A DNA stretch of 64,000 bases. It comes from Flavipsychrobacter stenotrophus (GTDB taxonomy: Bacteria; Bacteroidota; Bacteroidia; Chitinophagales; Chitinophagaceae). Shown here piece after piece: positions 44,555-54,044 of the stretch (the stretch's first letter is position 1; each line of letters opens with the position of its first letter). Where the stretch lies: NCBI RefSeq assembly GCF_002954265.1, contig NZ_PPSL01000003.1, positions 744,001 through 808,000 on the forward strand, given 5' to 3'. The notes beneath the pieces are model-generated. The model saw only the letters and a list, made by a program, of their open reading frames with translations, did no database searches and was not told the origin of the DNA. The translations under genes and the position numbers were made by a program.

Positions 44555-45922
44555 TTATCCCTTAGAAAAAGCATTCAGTATGTCATACTTGGTAAGTATG
44601 TTGTACTGTCCGCTTTCATCGCGCACCAATACCGCGCCATTATCTTTATTAATGAAGTGTGTCAGGCGCTCCAATGGTGTTTCCATCTCTACCACCGGCA
44701 GTGATGCTTCCATTATATCACCCACCAGTTGGTCGCGTACGTCAACTTCTTCTATTAGTTTCTTAAACAATCCAGACTGAGTAACAGATCCTGTCAGCTC
44801 ATTGTTCAGCATAACTGGCAATTGCTCTATGTCGTACTTCTTCATCAGCTCCAGTGCATCAGCTACTTTGCTGTTCTGGTCTATGGTTACCAGCCTTCTA
44901 CGGCCAAGGCCACTCAGCAACTGGCGGACAGTTTGTACGTCCAGGAAGCCACGATCCAACATCCACTCGTCGTTGTAAACCTTAGCTACATAACGGCTGC
45001 CATGGTCATGGAAGATCACTACTACTAGGTCATCCTTCGTCAGTTGGTCTTTCATCTGGCGCAGACCTGCTATTACCGATCCTGCTGAATAGCCAATGAA
45101 TATACCTTCTTCCTTAGTGATACGGCGGGCCATTACAGCACCATCCTTATCTGTTACTTTTTCAAAGTGGTCTATTGCATTTCTGTCATAATTCTCTGGT
45201 AGGAAGTCTTCACCAAAACCTTCAGATATATACGGATGCACTTCACCCATATCCAGTTCACCTGTATCAAACCACTTCTTCAACAAACTACCATAAGAGT
45301 CAATAGCCCATACTTTAATGTTTGGATTTTGCTCTTTCAGGTACTTACCTGTGCCTACTACAGTACCACCTGTGCCCGATGCTACTACAAGGTGAGTGAC
45401 CTTACCTTCTGTCTGTTCCCATATTTCAGGACCGGTCTGCTCGTAGTGCGCCTGCCTGTTAGCCAGGTTATCGTACTGGTTTACATACCATGAGTTAGGT
45501 ATTTCTGTCTGCAGTCTGCGGGCTACCTGGTAGTAGCTGCGCGGATCTTCAGGTTCTACGTTGGTTGGGCATACAATTACTTCAGCACCATGTGCCTTAA
45601 GTATATCTGCCTTTTCTTTACTCTGCTTATCTGTTGTTGCGAATATGCACTTGTAACCTTTTACTATTGCCGCCAATGCAAGGCCCATACCGGTATTACC
45701 GCTGGTACCTTCTATAATAGTACCACCCGGCTTTATTTTGCCTTCCTTTTCAGCTGTTTCCAGCATTTTAAGGGCCATACGGTCTTTGATGCTATTACCT
45801 GGGTTAAAAGTTTCAACCTTAGCATATACTTTACAAGGAAGATCTGCTACCACGCGGTTGAGGCGCACCAATGGCGTATTACCTATGGTCTGCAGTATGT
45901 TGTCATAAACACGATTAGACAT
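44555..45922 (-). CDS. Cystathionine beta-synthase (PLP enzyme with a CBS-domain pair)
   Basis: The ATG at 45922 gives 455 residues starting MSNRVYDNILQTIGNTPLVR; an in-frame upstream start adds a tail without family support. The PLP lysine is in NPGNSIKDRMAL, the phosphate loop is GTSGNTGMG, and GTGGTVVGTGKYL binds the cofactor. The last 120 residues form two CBS motifs (VADALELMKKYDIEQLPVM and a second copy). This architecture fits cystathionine beta-synthase, joining serine and homocysteine, rather than plain cysteine synthase; a dual role is possible. Confidence 0.92.
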   Translation of the reverse strand: MSNRVYDNILQTIGNTPLVRLNRVVADLPCKVYAKVETFNPGNSIKDRMALKMLETAEKEGKIKPGGTIIEGTSGNTGMGLALAAIVKGYKCIFATTDKQSKEKADILKAHGAEVIVCPTNVEPEDPRSYYQVARRLQTEIPNSWYVNQYDNLANRQAHYEQTGPEIWEQTEGKVTHLVVASGTGGTVVGTGKYLKEQNPNIKVWAIDSYGSLLKKWFDTGELDMGEVHPYISEGFGEDFLPENYDRNAIDHFEKVTDKDGAVMARRITKEEGIFIGYSAGSVIAGLRQMKDQLTKDDLVVVIFHDHGSRYVAKVYNDEWMLDRGFLDVQTVRQLLSGLGRRRLVTIDQNSKVADALELMKKYDIEQLPVMLNNELTGSVTQSGLFKKLIEEVDVRDQLVGDIMEASLPVVEMETPLERLTHFINKDNGAVLVRDESGQYNILTKYDILNAFSKG

Positions 45923-45949
45923 AATGTCGTTTTTTTTAATTTGCTGGTG

Positions 45950-45957
45950 CGAAGGTA
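45950..45957 (-). promoter_or_regulatory. Candidate -7 box for the cystathionine beta-synthase gene
   Basis: Reverse-strand TACCTTCG differs by one base from TAnnTTTG and lies 27 bases before the start at 45922. No clear -33 element is seen. Confidence 0.3.
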
Positions 45958-46302
45958 ATAAAATTAGGTCAGGGGTTCTAGTATTACTACCCAAATCTTC
46001 AATACCGGAATAAAGACTGTAACTACATTATGTGGGTTACGTTAACCACTCTCCTCCTTTTGAAGGAGGAGTACCCTGAGCTTCGGCTTTTCGGCCGAAG
46101 CTCAGGGGGAGGTGGTTATTTGCATATCATGTGTACTTCGGAAATCTTCACAGCCAAAATGAAATTTTACGTGAGGAGCAGCTTTTGAAGAGGGTCGGGG
46201 TGAGGCTCAACAACCGTACTACAAACAAATAGCCCCGGACGCAATGCCAGGGCTACCGTTACACATCTAAAAACCACTCAAGATGCAAACTCTTAATTAT
46301 GA
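45958..46302. other. Intergenic region with a family G repeat (copy G2) and a GGGTGAGGCTC fragment
   Basis: The repeat at 46041-46120 has flanks CTCCTCCTTTTGAAGGAGGAG and GGAGGTGGTTA around a 14-bp palindrome (CCCTGAGCTTCGGC at 46074-46087, its complement at 46094-46107). The flanks match the repeat at 8895-8996 inverted, but the palindrome is different. A short GTCGGGGTGAGGCTCAAC fragment follows at about 46196. No gene is seen. Confidence 0.65.
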
Positions 46303-46974
46303 CTAAGCCATTTCTTTTTCTACTGTTTCAACTATGTTAGGCAACTGCGCTTCTTTATCAAAGAAATGCACTTTACCTGTTGCAAGATCGTACATAGCAG
46401 GCACAATACCTATCTTTCCGGCATGTACCAGGTCCCTGATTATCGGGCTACCTTCCAGTATGTCGTGTACCGTATTTTTAGCATGTAGTGAAGCTACGGC
46501 ATTCACAAACTCCGGATTTTTCCCTGATCTGTCGCCTATCACTTTGTCTTCCGCATTCAATGCAGGCTTTATTTTGTCAAGTAGTTGCGTCAGGTTACCC
46601 ATTTCCACATGGTCGCAGGCTCCTTTTATGGCTCCGCAATTGGTATGGCCCAATACTACTATCAGTTTCGATCCTGCCACAGCCGCGGCATATTCCAGCG
46701 ATCCTAACACATTACCCGATATCACGTTGCCCGCTATACGTATACTAAAAATGTCCCCAAAGCCCTGATCGAAGATAAGTTCTGCCGATGTACGTGAATC
46801 CATGCAGCTCAATATAGCGGCAAAAGGAAATTGCTGATCCTTGGTTTCACTTACTATTTCCAGCAGATCACGGTTCAATCCTATATTGTTCATGAAGCGG
46901 AAGTTGCCATGCTTCAGTAAGTTCAATGCTATACCCGGAGTTAAAAGAGATACCGGCTTATTAAATGTTTTCAT
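46303..46974 (-). CDS. Beta-class carbonic anhydrase
   Basis: A 223-residue protein that interconverts carbon dioxide and bicarbonate. Zinc and catalytic residues are visible: SCMDSRTSAELIFDQGFGD (Cys, Asp and Arg of the CxDxR motif) and GHTNCGAIKGACD (His and Cys). FSIRIAGNVISGNVLGSLEYA is the usual central block. There is no signal peptide. It lies 49 bp downstream of the SulP gene on the same strand, so both are probably one transcript for bicarbonate supply. Confidence 0.95.
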   Translation of the reverse strand: MKTFNKPVSLLTPGIALNLLKHGNFRFMNNIGLNRDLLEIVSETKDQQFPFAAILSCMDSRTSAELIFDQGFGDIFSIRIAGNVISGNVLGSLEYAAAVAGSKLIVVLGHTNCGAIKGACDHVEMGNLTQLLDKIKPALNAEDKVIGDRSGKNPEFVNAVASLHAKNTVHDILEGSPIIRDLVHAGKIGIVPAMYDLATGKVHFFDKEAQLPNIVETVEKEMA

Positions 46975-47023
46975 TTCCTGTTTTTTAAAGATCGTTTACT
47001 GATTATTTGTTGCGTACTGCACG

Positions 47024-48712
47024 TTATTCTTCATTTCTCAACTGCTTCAACAATTTCTTATAGTTACCTGAGGAGCGTTTCGGTACTTCATTCGCATTCA
47101 CGAAATCCGATACTATTTCCCGTTCCGAGGCGGTTTTAGGAATGTTGTAAATATTCTTAAAGTCAACCAGCGAAACGTCAATGTTTCTGTCTGCTGCTGC
47201 AGTATTGCTGAAGTCTGTGATCAGGTCCAGTACGTCAAAGTCTATATATTGCGTCTGGCTGGCATCTATGATCACTTTGCTGCCGTTCGGTATATTCTTC
47301 AATGTGTCCTTTATACTTGCCTTGTTCAGGAACGACACTTCCTGTGCAAGTGTTATTTTAATCAGTTCGCCGTTGCTGAAGCTACTCCTCTGGAAGTAGT
47401 AAGGGATACGTGCGTTCTGGCGAAGGATGTAAAAGATACTGATCAGTAGTCCAAGTCCCACACCTTTCAGCAGGTCTAGAGATACTACCGCTGCTGCAGT
47501 CATTACAAACGGCATGAACTGTGTCCAGCCACCCTTCCACATGTGGATAAATACAGATGGTTTGCACAGCTTATAACCTGTAAATATCAATATTGCTGCC
47601 AGTGCAGCCTTAGGGATCATATTCAATAAAACTGGTATTGATGCTACACAGATAAGTAATAATGCACCATGTACGATGGTCGATATTTTAGAACGTGCAC
47701 CTGCATTGATGTTGGCAGATGAACGAACGATTACCGATGTCATTGGTAATCCTCCAAGGAAGCCGCTAAGCATATTACCTATTCCTTGAGCTTTCAATTC
47801 TCTGTCCGTAGACGTATAGCCTTTATGCGGGTCCAGTTTGTCTGTTGCTTCTATACACAGCAGGGTTTCTATCGATGCCACGATCGCTATGACCACCCCG
47901 GTCTCCCACACATGCGGGTCTTTAAAACCAGCAAAATTGGGTAATGTGAACTGGCCAATGAATTCACTGAATGACGCTGCTATAGGTAGACTTACCAGGT
48001 GAGTATTATCTAATACCATGCCCGAACCGTTCATTTTCAGCAACTGGTTAATACCAATACCCAGCAATACTACTATCAATCCTGCAGGAATCATTGCCAG
48101 CTTTTTGAAAGCCTTGGTTTGCCACAGTATAAGTACTATTAGTCCTACTGCAGCAATGATAACTGCTGTTACTTCTATGTGCTTTAATGAGTTGGTGATC
48201 GTATTCATAAGGAAGCCGTCATCGGCATCCACCATTTCGTCAAGTTCCTTAGCGCTATGTTTTACATAACCTATGGCGTCAGGTATCTGTTTAATGATGA
48301 TGGTCAGACCTATACCTGCCAACATACCCTCAATTACGCTCGAAGGCATGAAGTTGGCGATCTTGCCAGCCCTTACAAATCCGAGTACAAGCTGCACAGC
48401 GCCGGCAATAATTACAGAGCAAAGGAAAATGTCAAACGCGTTAAACTTAGTTATAGCTGCCAGTACTATTGCAGTAAGTCCTGCTGCGGGGCCCGATACA
48501 CTTAGCCTTGATCCGCTGAGTGCACCAACAACTATACCACCTATTACTCCGCTTACTATACCTGCAAATAAGGGTGCGTGCGATGCCTGTGCTATACCCA
48601 GGCAAAGTGGGAGTGCAACCAGGAATACAATAAGGCCGGAGAAGAAATCTTTTTTAATATTTTTTGAGAAAGAACTGTTTTGTTCCATTGTAAAGGAGAT
48701 TGTTTGCTTCAT
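47024..48712 (-). CDS. SulP-family anion transporter with STAS domain (probable bicarbonate transporter)
   Basis: A 562-residue protein (or 554 from the ATG at 48688). The SulP signature is present (GLIVFLVALPLCLGIAQASH, then GLTAIVLAAI), about 10-12 membrane segments follow, and a C-terminal STAS domain covers about 440-540 (GSKVIIDASQTQYIDFDVLD). SulP carriers move sulfate, bicarbonate or other anions. The carbonic anhydrase downstream argues for bicarbonate, as in known SulP and carbonic anhydrase pairs. The last 20 residues are basic. Confidence 0.9.
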   Translation of the reverse strand: MKQTISFTMEQNSSFSKNIKKDFFSGLIVFLVALPLCLGIAQASHAPLFAGIVSGVIGGIVVGALSGSRLSVSGPAAGLTAIVLAAITKFNAFDIFLCSVIIAGAVQLVLGFVRAGKIANFMPSSVIEGMLAGIGLTIIIKQIPDAIGYVKHSAKELDEMVDADDGFLMNTITNSLKHIEVTAVIIAAVGLIVLILWQTKAFKKLAMIPAGLIVVLLGIGINQLLKMNGSGMVLDNTHLVSLPIAASFSEFIGQFTLPNFAGFKDPHVWETGVVIAIVASIETLLCIEATDKLDPHKGYTSTDRELKAQGIGNMLSGFLGGLPMTSVIVRSSANINAGARSKISTIVHGALLLICVASIPVLLNMIPKAALAAILIFTGYKLCKPSVFIHMWKGGWTQFMPFVMTAAAVVSLDLLKGVGLGLLISIFYILRQNARIPYYFQRSSFSNGELIKITLAQEVSFLNKASIKDTLKNIPNGSKVIIDASQTQYIDFDVLDLITDFSNTAAADRNIDVSLVDFKNIYNIPKTASEREIVSDFVNANEVPKRSSGNYKKLLKQLRNEE

Positions 48713-48907
48713 CTACGGCAACAAATTGCTGGCCGCAAATGGGTTGAGTGGTTGAGATGAGAATAAAAAGAATGGTGTGGTGGGGGCATAGCCCGATAGA
48801 AGAGACTGGTCCGTAAGGTGATAAACACCATTGGCGTAGATGCAATAGATACACAATAGTGCATCACGTCATTACACACGATGTTCAATATGCCTTACAG
48901 GCAATAG

Positions 48908-49219
48908 TTAGCAAAAATTGGGAGGAGGAGTAGGTATCCGGGGAACGAAATGGTCCGGTAATACCGAGGAGCCGTGAATGGCCACCTGTATTTTGTGATT
49001 GTAGCTGCCCAGTATATCTGCTTCGGTATAAAAGCCGGCTTCAGTAAAAGGATCTATTTCTTTCTTTACTTTTCCTGCAAAATCATCGCTGTCAGGAGCG
49101 TCATCACTGTGAACTTCTTCAGTAGTCTGCTGTTTACCCAATAGTTTACCTATCTCACGTACAGGCAGTACAGAGAATAGAAAAACAATAATGAATATAT
49201 ATGCAATGAATTTTTTCAC
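48908..49219 (-). CDS. Small membrane-anchored or secreted hypothetical protein
   Basis: A 103-residue protein starting with GTG at 49219 (MKKFIAYIFIIVFLFSVLPV). The N-terminal hydrophobic stretch could be a signal peptide or anchor. The rest is acidic, then ends in HFVPRIPTPPPNFC with a terminal Cys. I do not recognise it. It lies upstream of the SulP gene with a gap of almost 200 bp, so co-transcription is uncertain. Confidence 0.55.
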   Translation of the reverse strand: MKKFIAYIFIIVFLFSVLPVREIGKLLGKQQTTEEVHSDDAPDSDDFAGKVKKEIDPFTEAGFYTEADILGSYNHKIQVAIHGSSVLPDHFVPRIPTPPPNFC

Positions 49220-49737
49220 TCAGACAAAGTAAACCTAATTATCTCATTTAACTACTGTTATCTTGTATAAATAATTGTTAAGGAACATTTGATGAAATCA
49301 ATAGTGATTTTTGTGAATAACAACTCAATAAACTTTCTATTATACGTCCTCAGGTAATTGTTTTAAACAACGGTGAATGCCCAAAAATACTCTTCTGCAC
49401 CTCTTAAGTTAAGACAATATAATAATATATGATGATGCCGAAGGTATCGGACATCTGATTAAGCGAATTACGATAACCTTAAAAACAGCCCCGAAGGGGC
49501 GAAACACAACAGCCGGGGTGAAGCCCTCGGTTAAATTGACCATAAAATGCGAGCCCTGAAGGGGCGTAACATCTAACGTAGTTATCTACCGATCTTAAAG
49601 TGTATGTCATTGCGCCGTAGGTGCAAAAGGTTTGTAGAACTACAAAACGGCTCTTTTCATCGCGAGCCGTTAGGTTCGCGCCCTATCTCCAACTTAGGAC
49701 ATTACCTTGTGAATGATTGTAAAACGACCAATAAAAA
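49220..49737. repeat. Intergenic region with GCCCCGAAGGGGC-type repeats
   Basis: Two copies of a GCCCC-GAA-GGGGC-type repeat followed by G(A/T)AACA lie at 49488-49508 and 49553-49575, around a GCCGGGGTGAAGCCCTCGG element. At 49645-49672 an AACGGCTC / GAGCCGTT hairpin follows. These are common intergenic repeats of the phylum. No gene is seen. The AT-rich part at 49220-49440 may hold the promoter of the 49219 gene. Confidence 0.55.
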
Positions 49738-50940
49738 CTACTCTTCCCCATCGGTCGTCCCATCTGCCGACGTACCCCTTACAATATTGCAGATAGCACC
49801 CGCGTGGCGATATATTGACTTATTGAACTTATTGCCCAGCACCACTATCGTAAAATTATCCTTGATCAACCTGTAAAACGATGTGTTGTTGCCATGCCAC
49901 CATCCGTTGTGGTAGATCACCTTATTCCCATTAGGGAAGCAAAGCATGCGCCAGCCAAGACCATAGTTCTTAACGCCCGGCCTTTCAAACGAACATGGAC
50001 CATATGCCAGATCTATCGTTTCCGGGTTCAGCAATGTATTCCGGTAAAAACTCTGGTCCCACCTGTACATGTCCTCAGGAGTGCTGTAAATGCCCTTATC
50101 ACCGTACACGCCATCGGCAAACATGTCGGGTTCACGCACCCAGTTATACCTGTAGCTTATTGCAGCATCGCCTGGCAAGCCCTTTGCCGGGTCATAAACA
50201 AACGTATGCATCATGCCCAGCGGCTGAAATATATATTGGGTCATAAAGTCGCTGTACTTCATTTCCGTAACTACCTCTATCACCTTAGCCAGTACCGCAT
50301 AGTTAGTATTGCAATAAGTGAAGCGTGTATCGGCCTTAAACTCCAGGTGTGGTCTGTTCTTCGTCATCAGGCGCAGCATCTCGTCGTTATATATCGGCGT
50401 GCGCTGATCACTGTTGTAGTTAGGTACCCATTTGGTATAGTCAGGTAATCCCGAACGATGGTCAAGTAACATTCTCAGTGTAATGTTAGGGTATGGAAAA
50501 TCTTTGATATAAGCGGTCACCGGCTGGTCTATGTCCAGATGCTTATGTTGATGTAAGTATAAAATTGCCGCTCCGGTAAATGTTTTGGTCACCGATGCCA
50601 GCTGGCACGAGCTGTTAGGTCCTAGTGGTATTTTCCTTTCGCGGTTACTGTAGCCATAGGCACGCTCATAGATAATATGTCCCTTATAGCCTATCAATAC
50701 ATTCCCGTTAAATCCTGCTCTTACCTGTGCCGCGTAAAATTTATCCAGTTGCGCTATTATCTCTCTGTTTTGTGGCGCCATTGTATCATACACAAGCGGC
50801 ATTGGTGGAGTAGTTATAGGTGTGCCTTTAAAATTGCTTTTACTCGTTCTTGCCGATGCCTGCTGTGAGTTGGAATGGCAGGCTATTAGTAATAGCGAGA
50901 GTAAAAAGGTAACTATATAAAATTGCTTTGTATGCTGCAT
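49738..50940 (-). CDS. Serine hydrolase lipoprotein, class C beta-lactamase fold
   Basis: The ATG at 50940 is chosen because it yields a lipoprotein signal (FLLSLLLIAC) and 400 residues. The serine nucleophile motif is SVTK in LASVTKTFTGA. The second motif is YCN in TYCNTNYAVL, and HNG in IYHNGWWHGNN stands in the third position. The fold covers DD-peptidases, esterases and AmpC-type enzymes; the substrate cannot be set from sequence. It is anchored in an envelope membrane by its lipid. The reverse-strand box at 51050-51057 (TATTTTTG) could be its promoter. Confidence 0.9.
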   Translation of the reverse strand: MQHTKQFYIVTFLLSLLLIACHSNSQQASARTSKSNFKGTPITTPPMPLVYDTMAPQNREIIAQLDKFYAAQVRAGFNGNVLIGYKGHIIYERAYGYSNRERKIPLGPNSSCQLASVTKTFTGAAILYLHQHKHLDIDQPVTAYIKDFPYPNITLRMLLDHRSGLPDYTKWVPNYNSDQRTPIYNDEMLRLMTKNRPHLEFKADTRFTYCNTNYAVLAKVIEVVTEMKYSDFMTQYIFQPLGMMHTFVYDPAKGLPGDAAISYRYNWVREPDMFADGVYGDKGIYSTPEDMYRWDQSFYRNTLLNPETIDLAYGPCSFERPGVKNYGLGWRMLCFPNGNKVIYHNGWWHGNNTSFYRLIKDNFTIVVLGNKFNKSIYRHAGAICNIVRGTSADGTTDGEE

Positions 50941-51078
50941 GTTGTTGTCCCTGTTCTTGTTCACACTGTTACAATTGATCTCCTCTAACGGCATACTAAT
51001 AGCGTGCCGTAAATTGCTTTCAATTAATGTAAGTGTGGGGTGATACTGGCAAAAATAAATTTTTCAGCGCAAGAAAGT

Positions 51079-51669
51079 TCACTTCTGCAATTCATTTTTA
51101 ACAAAAGCTATCATATCATCAATTAGTTCATAGTAAGCCTGGTTCAATTGGTAGAAATTCGTCACAAATAACTCATACGCTTTCTCGGGCGGAGGCATAT
51201 GTTTGGCTCGTCTTGTAAGGCCTGTCAGAGAGCGTTCCATGCCCTTCATGGTCCTGTAGCCATACAGCCAGTTGTGCTCCTTCATGTGCGGAAAATATGC
51301 CGCGAAGCCAGCCGGGAAGTACGCTGCATTCTGCTCTAGTTTGGTGTACGTTTCCAGTGAAAATTTTTCAAGCGCGGGATAGCCATTAAAGATCTTGGGG
51401 TCATTGGCCAGGAAGTGATCGTAAAGAGTATCCATGATCGCCCCTGAGTACAGCCCGTAGTCTTCTCGGAAGATCAGTTTGGCCCTGCGTGTAGCGGAAT
51501 GATTATCAGAGAACTCATCGATCTTGCGGTGCAGCATAATACCCGCCCATATGTTTGCAGGATATTGCTCCTTTGCTACCAGCTTGCCTTTTACATGGTC
51601 ACCTATCATGTTGCCGGTAAGTACATCAACATCTCCAAACGATAAATACGCATGTCCCAGGTAGTTCAT
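51079..51669 (-). CDS. Acyl carrier protein phosphodiesterase-like protein (DUF479)
   Basis: A 196-residue protein. The start MNYLGHAYLSFGDVDVLTGN with MIGDHVKG matches the AcpH family pattern (N-L-H, GN, D-V-G), and LHRKIDEFSDNH plus MDTLYDHFLA provide the His and Asp residues expected of the metal site. AcpH removes the phosphopantetheine arm from acyl carrier protein; relatives may act on other substrates. It is downstream of the FUSC gene on the same strand, about 96 bp away. Confidence 0.85.
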   Translation of the reverse strand: MNYLGHAYLSFGDVDVLTGNMIGDHVKGKLVAKEQYPANIWAGIMLHRKIDEFSDNHSATRRAKLIFREDYGLYSGAIMDTLYDHFLANDPKIFNGYPALEKFSLETYTKLEQNAAYFPAGFAAYFPHMKEHNWLYGYRTMKGMERSLTGLTRRAKHMPPPEKAYELFVTNFYQLNQAYYELIDDMIAFVKNELQK

Positions 51670-51765
51670 ATTGCGAAGCTATGATATAAACGAATTAGCA
51701 AGTGCAGTCTAACGGACCTATCGTATTGCAATTTCAAATGCCACCATTGGCAAATTGCCGAATTA

Positions 51766-53907
51766 TCAAATTGTCAAATTGAGCAGATCTGCTTTCAGCG
51801 CCTTCAATTCAATTCTTAGTTTCTCCAGCGATACTATCTGTACTTCATTGAGCCTGAAAGGTGGCGGCGTATTTCCATCAACAACAATTGGGTTATTATC
51901 TACATGATGGTTCAACTCATGCAGCGAAGGCAGTATGTCATGAAACAGCTGCAGACACTCATTGAGTATGGCCTGTTGTGCGGCATCGGGTTGTGAGTTG
52001 ATGGTCTTCTTTTCTTCCTGTTCTATATTGATGGTATTCAGATCGCGGGTAATGCGCACATTGCAGGTAATGATGTCATAATAGGCTTCGGTCTTTTCCT
52101 TGCCTGGTTCTTCCATATACCGGTTAAATGAGTCGAACACATCGCTGTTCTTAGATTCAGCTACCCGCTTGTTTTTTGTCCAGTTGTTTACCTTACTGAA
52201 AAAGGTGCCGGTGAAATAGTCATAGTTGGCTTTTACCGCCGACGCCAGATGCGTTGGTAGCCACTTCTCATCCCACGCAGGCAACAGCGCAAAACCGGAA
52301 ACTACAGCCAGCAGCGACCCTCCTATGGTGCACAACCCACGATATATCAGTATCTGGTTGCTGTAAGAGTGGTCTATGTTGAACAACAATACAAGGTTCA
52401 CCGTCACCACAAACACAGCTATCGCATAGTTCTTACGCACATAATACACCATCAGCACAAAAGTGACGAACATAACTGATTCCTTAAGGTATATGCCTGT
52501 TGGCAGCAGCAACAATAAGCTGCCTACTATGCCCCCAAGTAGCGTACCGAAAACCCTGTCTACAGCCTTTTTTAAGGTAGCGCCAAAGTAAGGCTGTATC
52601 ACTATCATCAGGCTGAAGGGTATCCAGTAGCCATGATCTATTTTAAAGAACTTAAAGATCAGCATGGCAATAGATGCCGCTATGGCCGACCTCAGCGCAA
52701 ACCTGAATGCTAGCGTATTAACATGTGCCAGTGTTTTAATGTTTCCGGCTATCTTACGTGGCTGCAGTACAAACATGGTCTTCACCAGCGAGTATGATTT
52801 GAATACAGGCACATCGTCCCCCATCAGTTCTACTCTTTGCACTGCACTTTCCAGTAGTTTCACGGTTCTGCCTGTAAGCTGTAGTATTCGATTGATAGCT
52901 ATCGTCTGTTTATGCCCTTCTTCCAGCGGATACGCTTTGATAAGTGCCGTCAGCTTCTTCAATCGGTTGATCTGCGATATGGCCAGCAGCTTTTCTTCGG
53001 CCTTCAGGGTCAATACAAATACCGATATGCGGCTCACCGCCTCTTCCAGAGCGCTGAACAGGGTGGCCGCTTTTACCCGCAATGCCTCATCAAGCGTCTG
53101 AATGGCTATATGCTCCATTTCATCAGCTATGGCTATTACATTCACAGCCACAAGAGCGGCATTTTTACGCAACAGCAGTAGCTGGTATTGTCTGTTGTCT
53201 TTTGTGGCGCTGCCCTGGTGCGCCATTCTCCCATAAAATTCAAATGAATGATCTATGGCAGTCCTTACTTCTTTTTCTTTGAGGTAAATATCATGTCTGG
53301 CCTTGGGGTCTACCGCACTCCGTGTAATGGTATCTACCAGCACGGATATTGATCGCCATATCAATGCTATCTGCCTTCTGAATGGCTGCTGCACAGGCAT
53401 CAGCAGCGATGCTGATATACCCACTATTATAGGCCAGGCCGTACCAATGGCTATGGTAAGGATCCTGTGTTTTACATCGGGCGTATCCCTGTCGGGGTAG
53501 GCATTACAGATGATGTACATCAGGTACACGCATATGGCCAGTCCGCTGGCGCGGTCTCCCAGGTTCTTAAGTAGGGTAGCCACAAATGCTGCCACAAACA
53601 TGAAGAGTACACTCAGCACTATGCTGTCTCCTGTCAATGTGCCCAGTGCTCCCCAGAACAAAGCCAGAAGGGCGCCTATAAACAGTGTCCTTACCCTCCA
53701 GTTAAACGACCCCTTCATCTCCACCCACGATATAGCTTCGGCTGTAAGGGCTATCCATACCGCATCACTCACATGGTTTGTCGCAAGGCCCCATATAAGC
53801 GGCACTGTGCCCGATATGGCCATACGGATACCCCAGCTCACCATTGGTTCAAAACTCTCGTTTTGAATAAAGGCATTGAATCTTTTGTATGAGTTAATGA
53901 GTGCCAA
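51766..53907 (-). CDS. FUSC-family membrane protein (YccS/YhfK-like)
   Basis: A 713-residue protein, probably starting with TTG at 53907 since no ATG precedes the conserved N-terminus. Two hydrophobic blocks (about 28-170 and 400-530) of 5-6 helices each flank a soluble helical middle, and a soluble C-terminal region ends the protein. This is the two-bundle plan of FUSC/YccS proteins, some of which export aromatic acids. The FKIDHGYWIPFSLMIVIQPY segment opening the second block is the usual signature. The substrate is unknown. It is divergent from the TlpA-like gene. Confidence 0.87.
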   Translation of the reverse strand: MALINSYKRFNAFIQNESFEPMVSWGIRMAISGTVPLIWGLATNHVSDAVWIALTAEAISWVEMKGSFNWRVRTLFIGALLALFWGALGTLTGDSIVLSVLFMFVAAFVATLLKNLGDRASGLAICVYLMYIICNAYPDRDTPDVKHRILTIAIGTAWPIIVGISASLLMPVQQPFRRQIALIWRSISVLVDTITRSAVDPKARHDIYLKEKEVRTAIDHSFEFYGRMAHQGSATKDNRQYQLLLLRKNAALVAVNVIAIADEMEHIAIQTLDEALRVKAATLFSALEEAVSRISVFVLTLKAEEKLLAISQINRLKKLTALIKAYPLEEGHKQTIAINRILQLTGRTVKLLESAVQRVELMGDDVPVFKSYSLVKTMFVLQPRKIAGNIKTLAHVNTLAFRFALRSAIAASIAMLIFKFFKIDHGYWIPFSLMIVIQPYFGATLKKAVDRVFGTLLGGIVGSLLLLLPTGIYLKESVMFVTFVLMVYYVRKNYAIAVFVVTVNLVLLFNIDHSYSNQILIYRGLCTIGGSLLAVVSGFALLPAWDEKWLPTHLASAVKANYDYFTGTFFSKVNNWTKNKRVAESKNSDVFDSFNRYMEEPGKEKTEAYYDIITCNVRITRDLNTINIEQEEKKTINSQPDAAQQAILNECLQLFHDILPSLHELNHHVDNNPIVVDGNTPPPFRLNEVQIVSLEKLRIELKALKADLLNLTI

Positions 53908-54029
53908 GCAGAGTGGTGTAGTTAATTATTGCATCAAATGTAAAAAGGACTATGCCAATATAGTGTGAATGTATCGATAACTTTTTTGCCTTTCACACTG
54001 GCACGTATTTTGAACCCATATATATTCTA

Positions 54030-54037
54030 CATCTTTG
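54030..54037 (+). promoter_or_regulatory. Candidate -7 box for the TlpA-like gene
   Basis: CATCTTTG, one base off TAnnTTTG, with TTG 17 nt upstream (54010-54012), ends seven bases before the ATG. If used, the leader would be almost absent. Confidence 0.3.
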
Positions 54038-54044
54038 CAGTATT

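Noticed and set aside
45923-46020. A sulfur-metabolism riboswitch upstream of the cystathionine beta-synthase gene
   Set aside because: The leader is short (about 30 bases from the candidate promoter box) and no SAM-type conserved core is visible.
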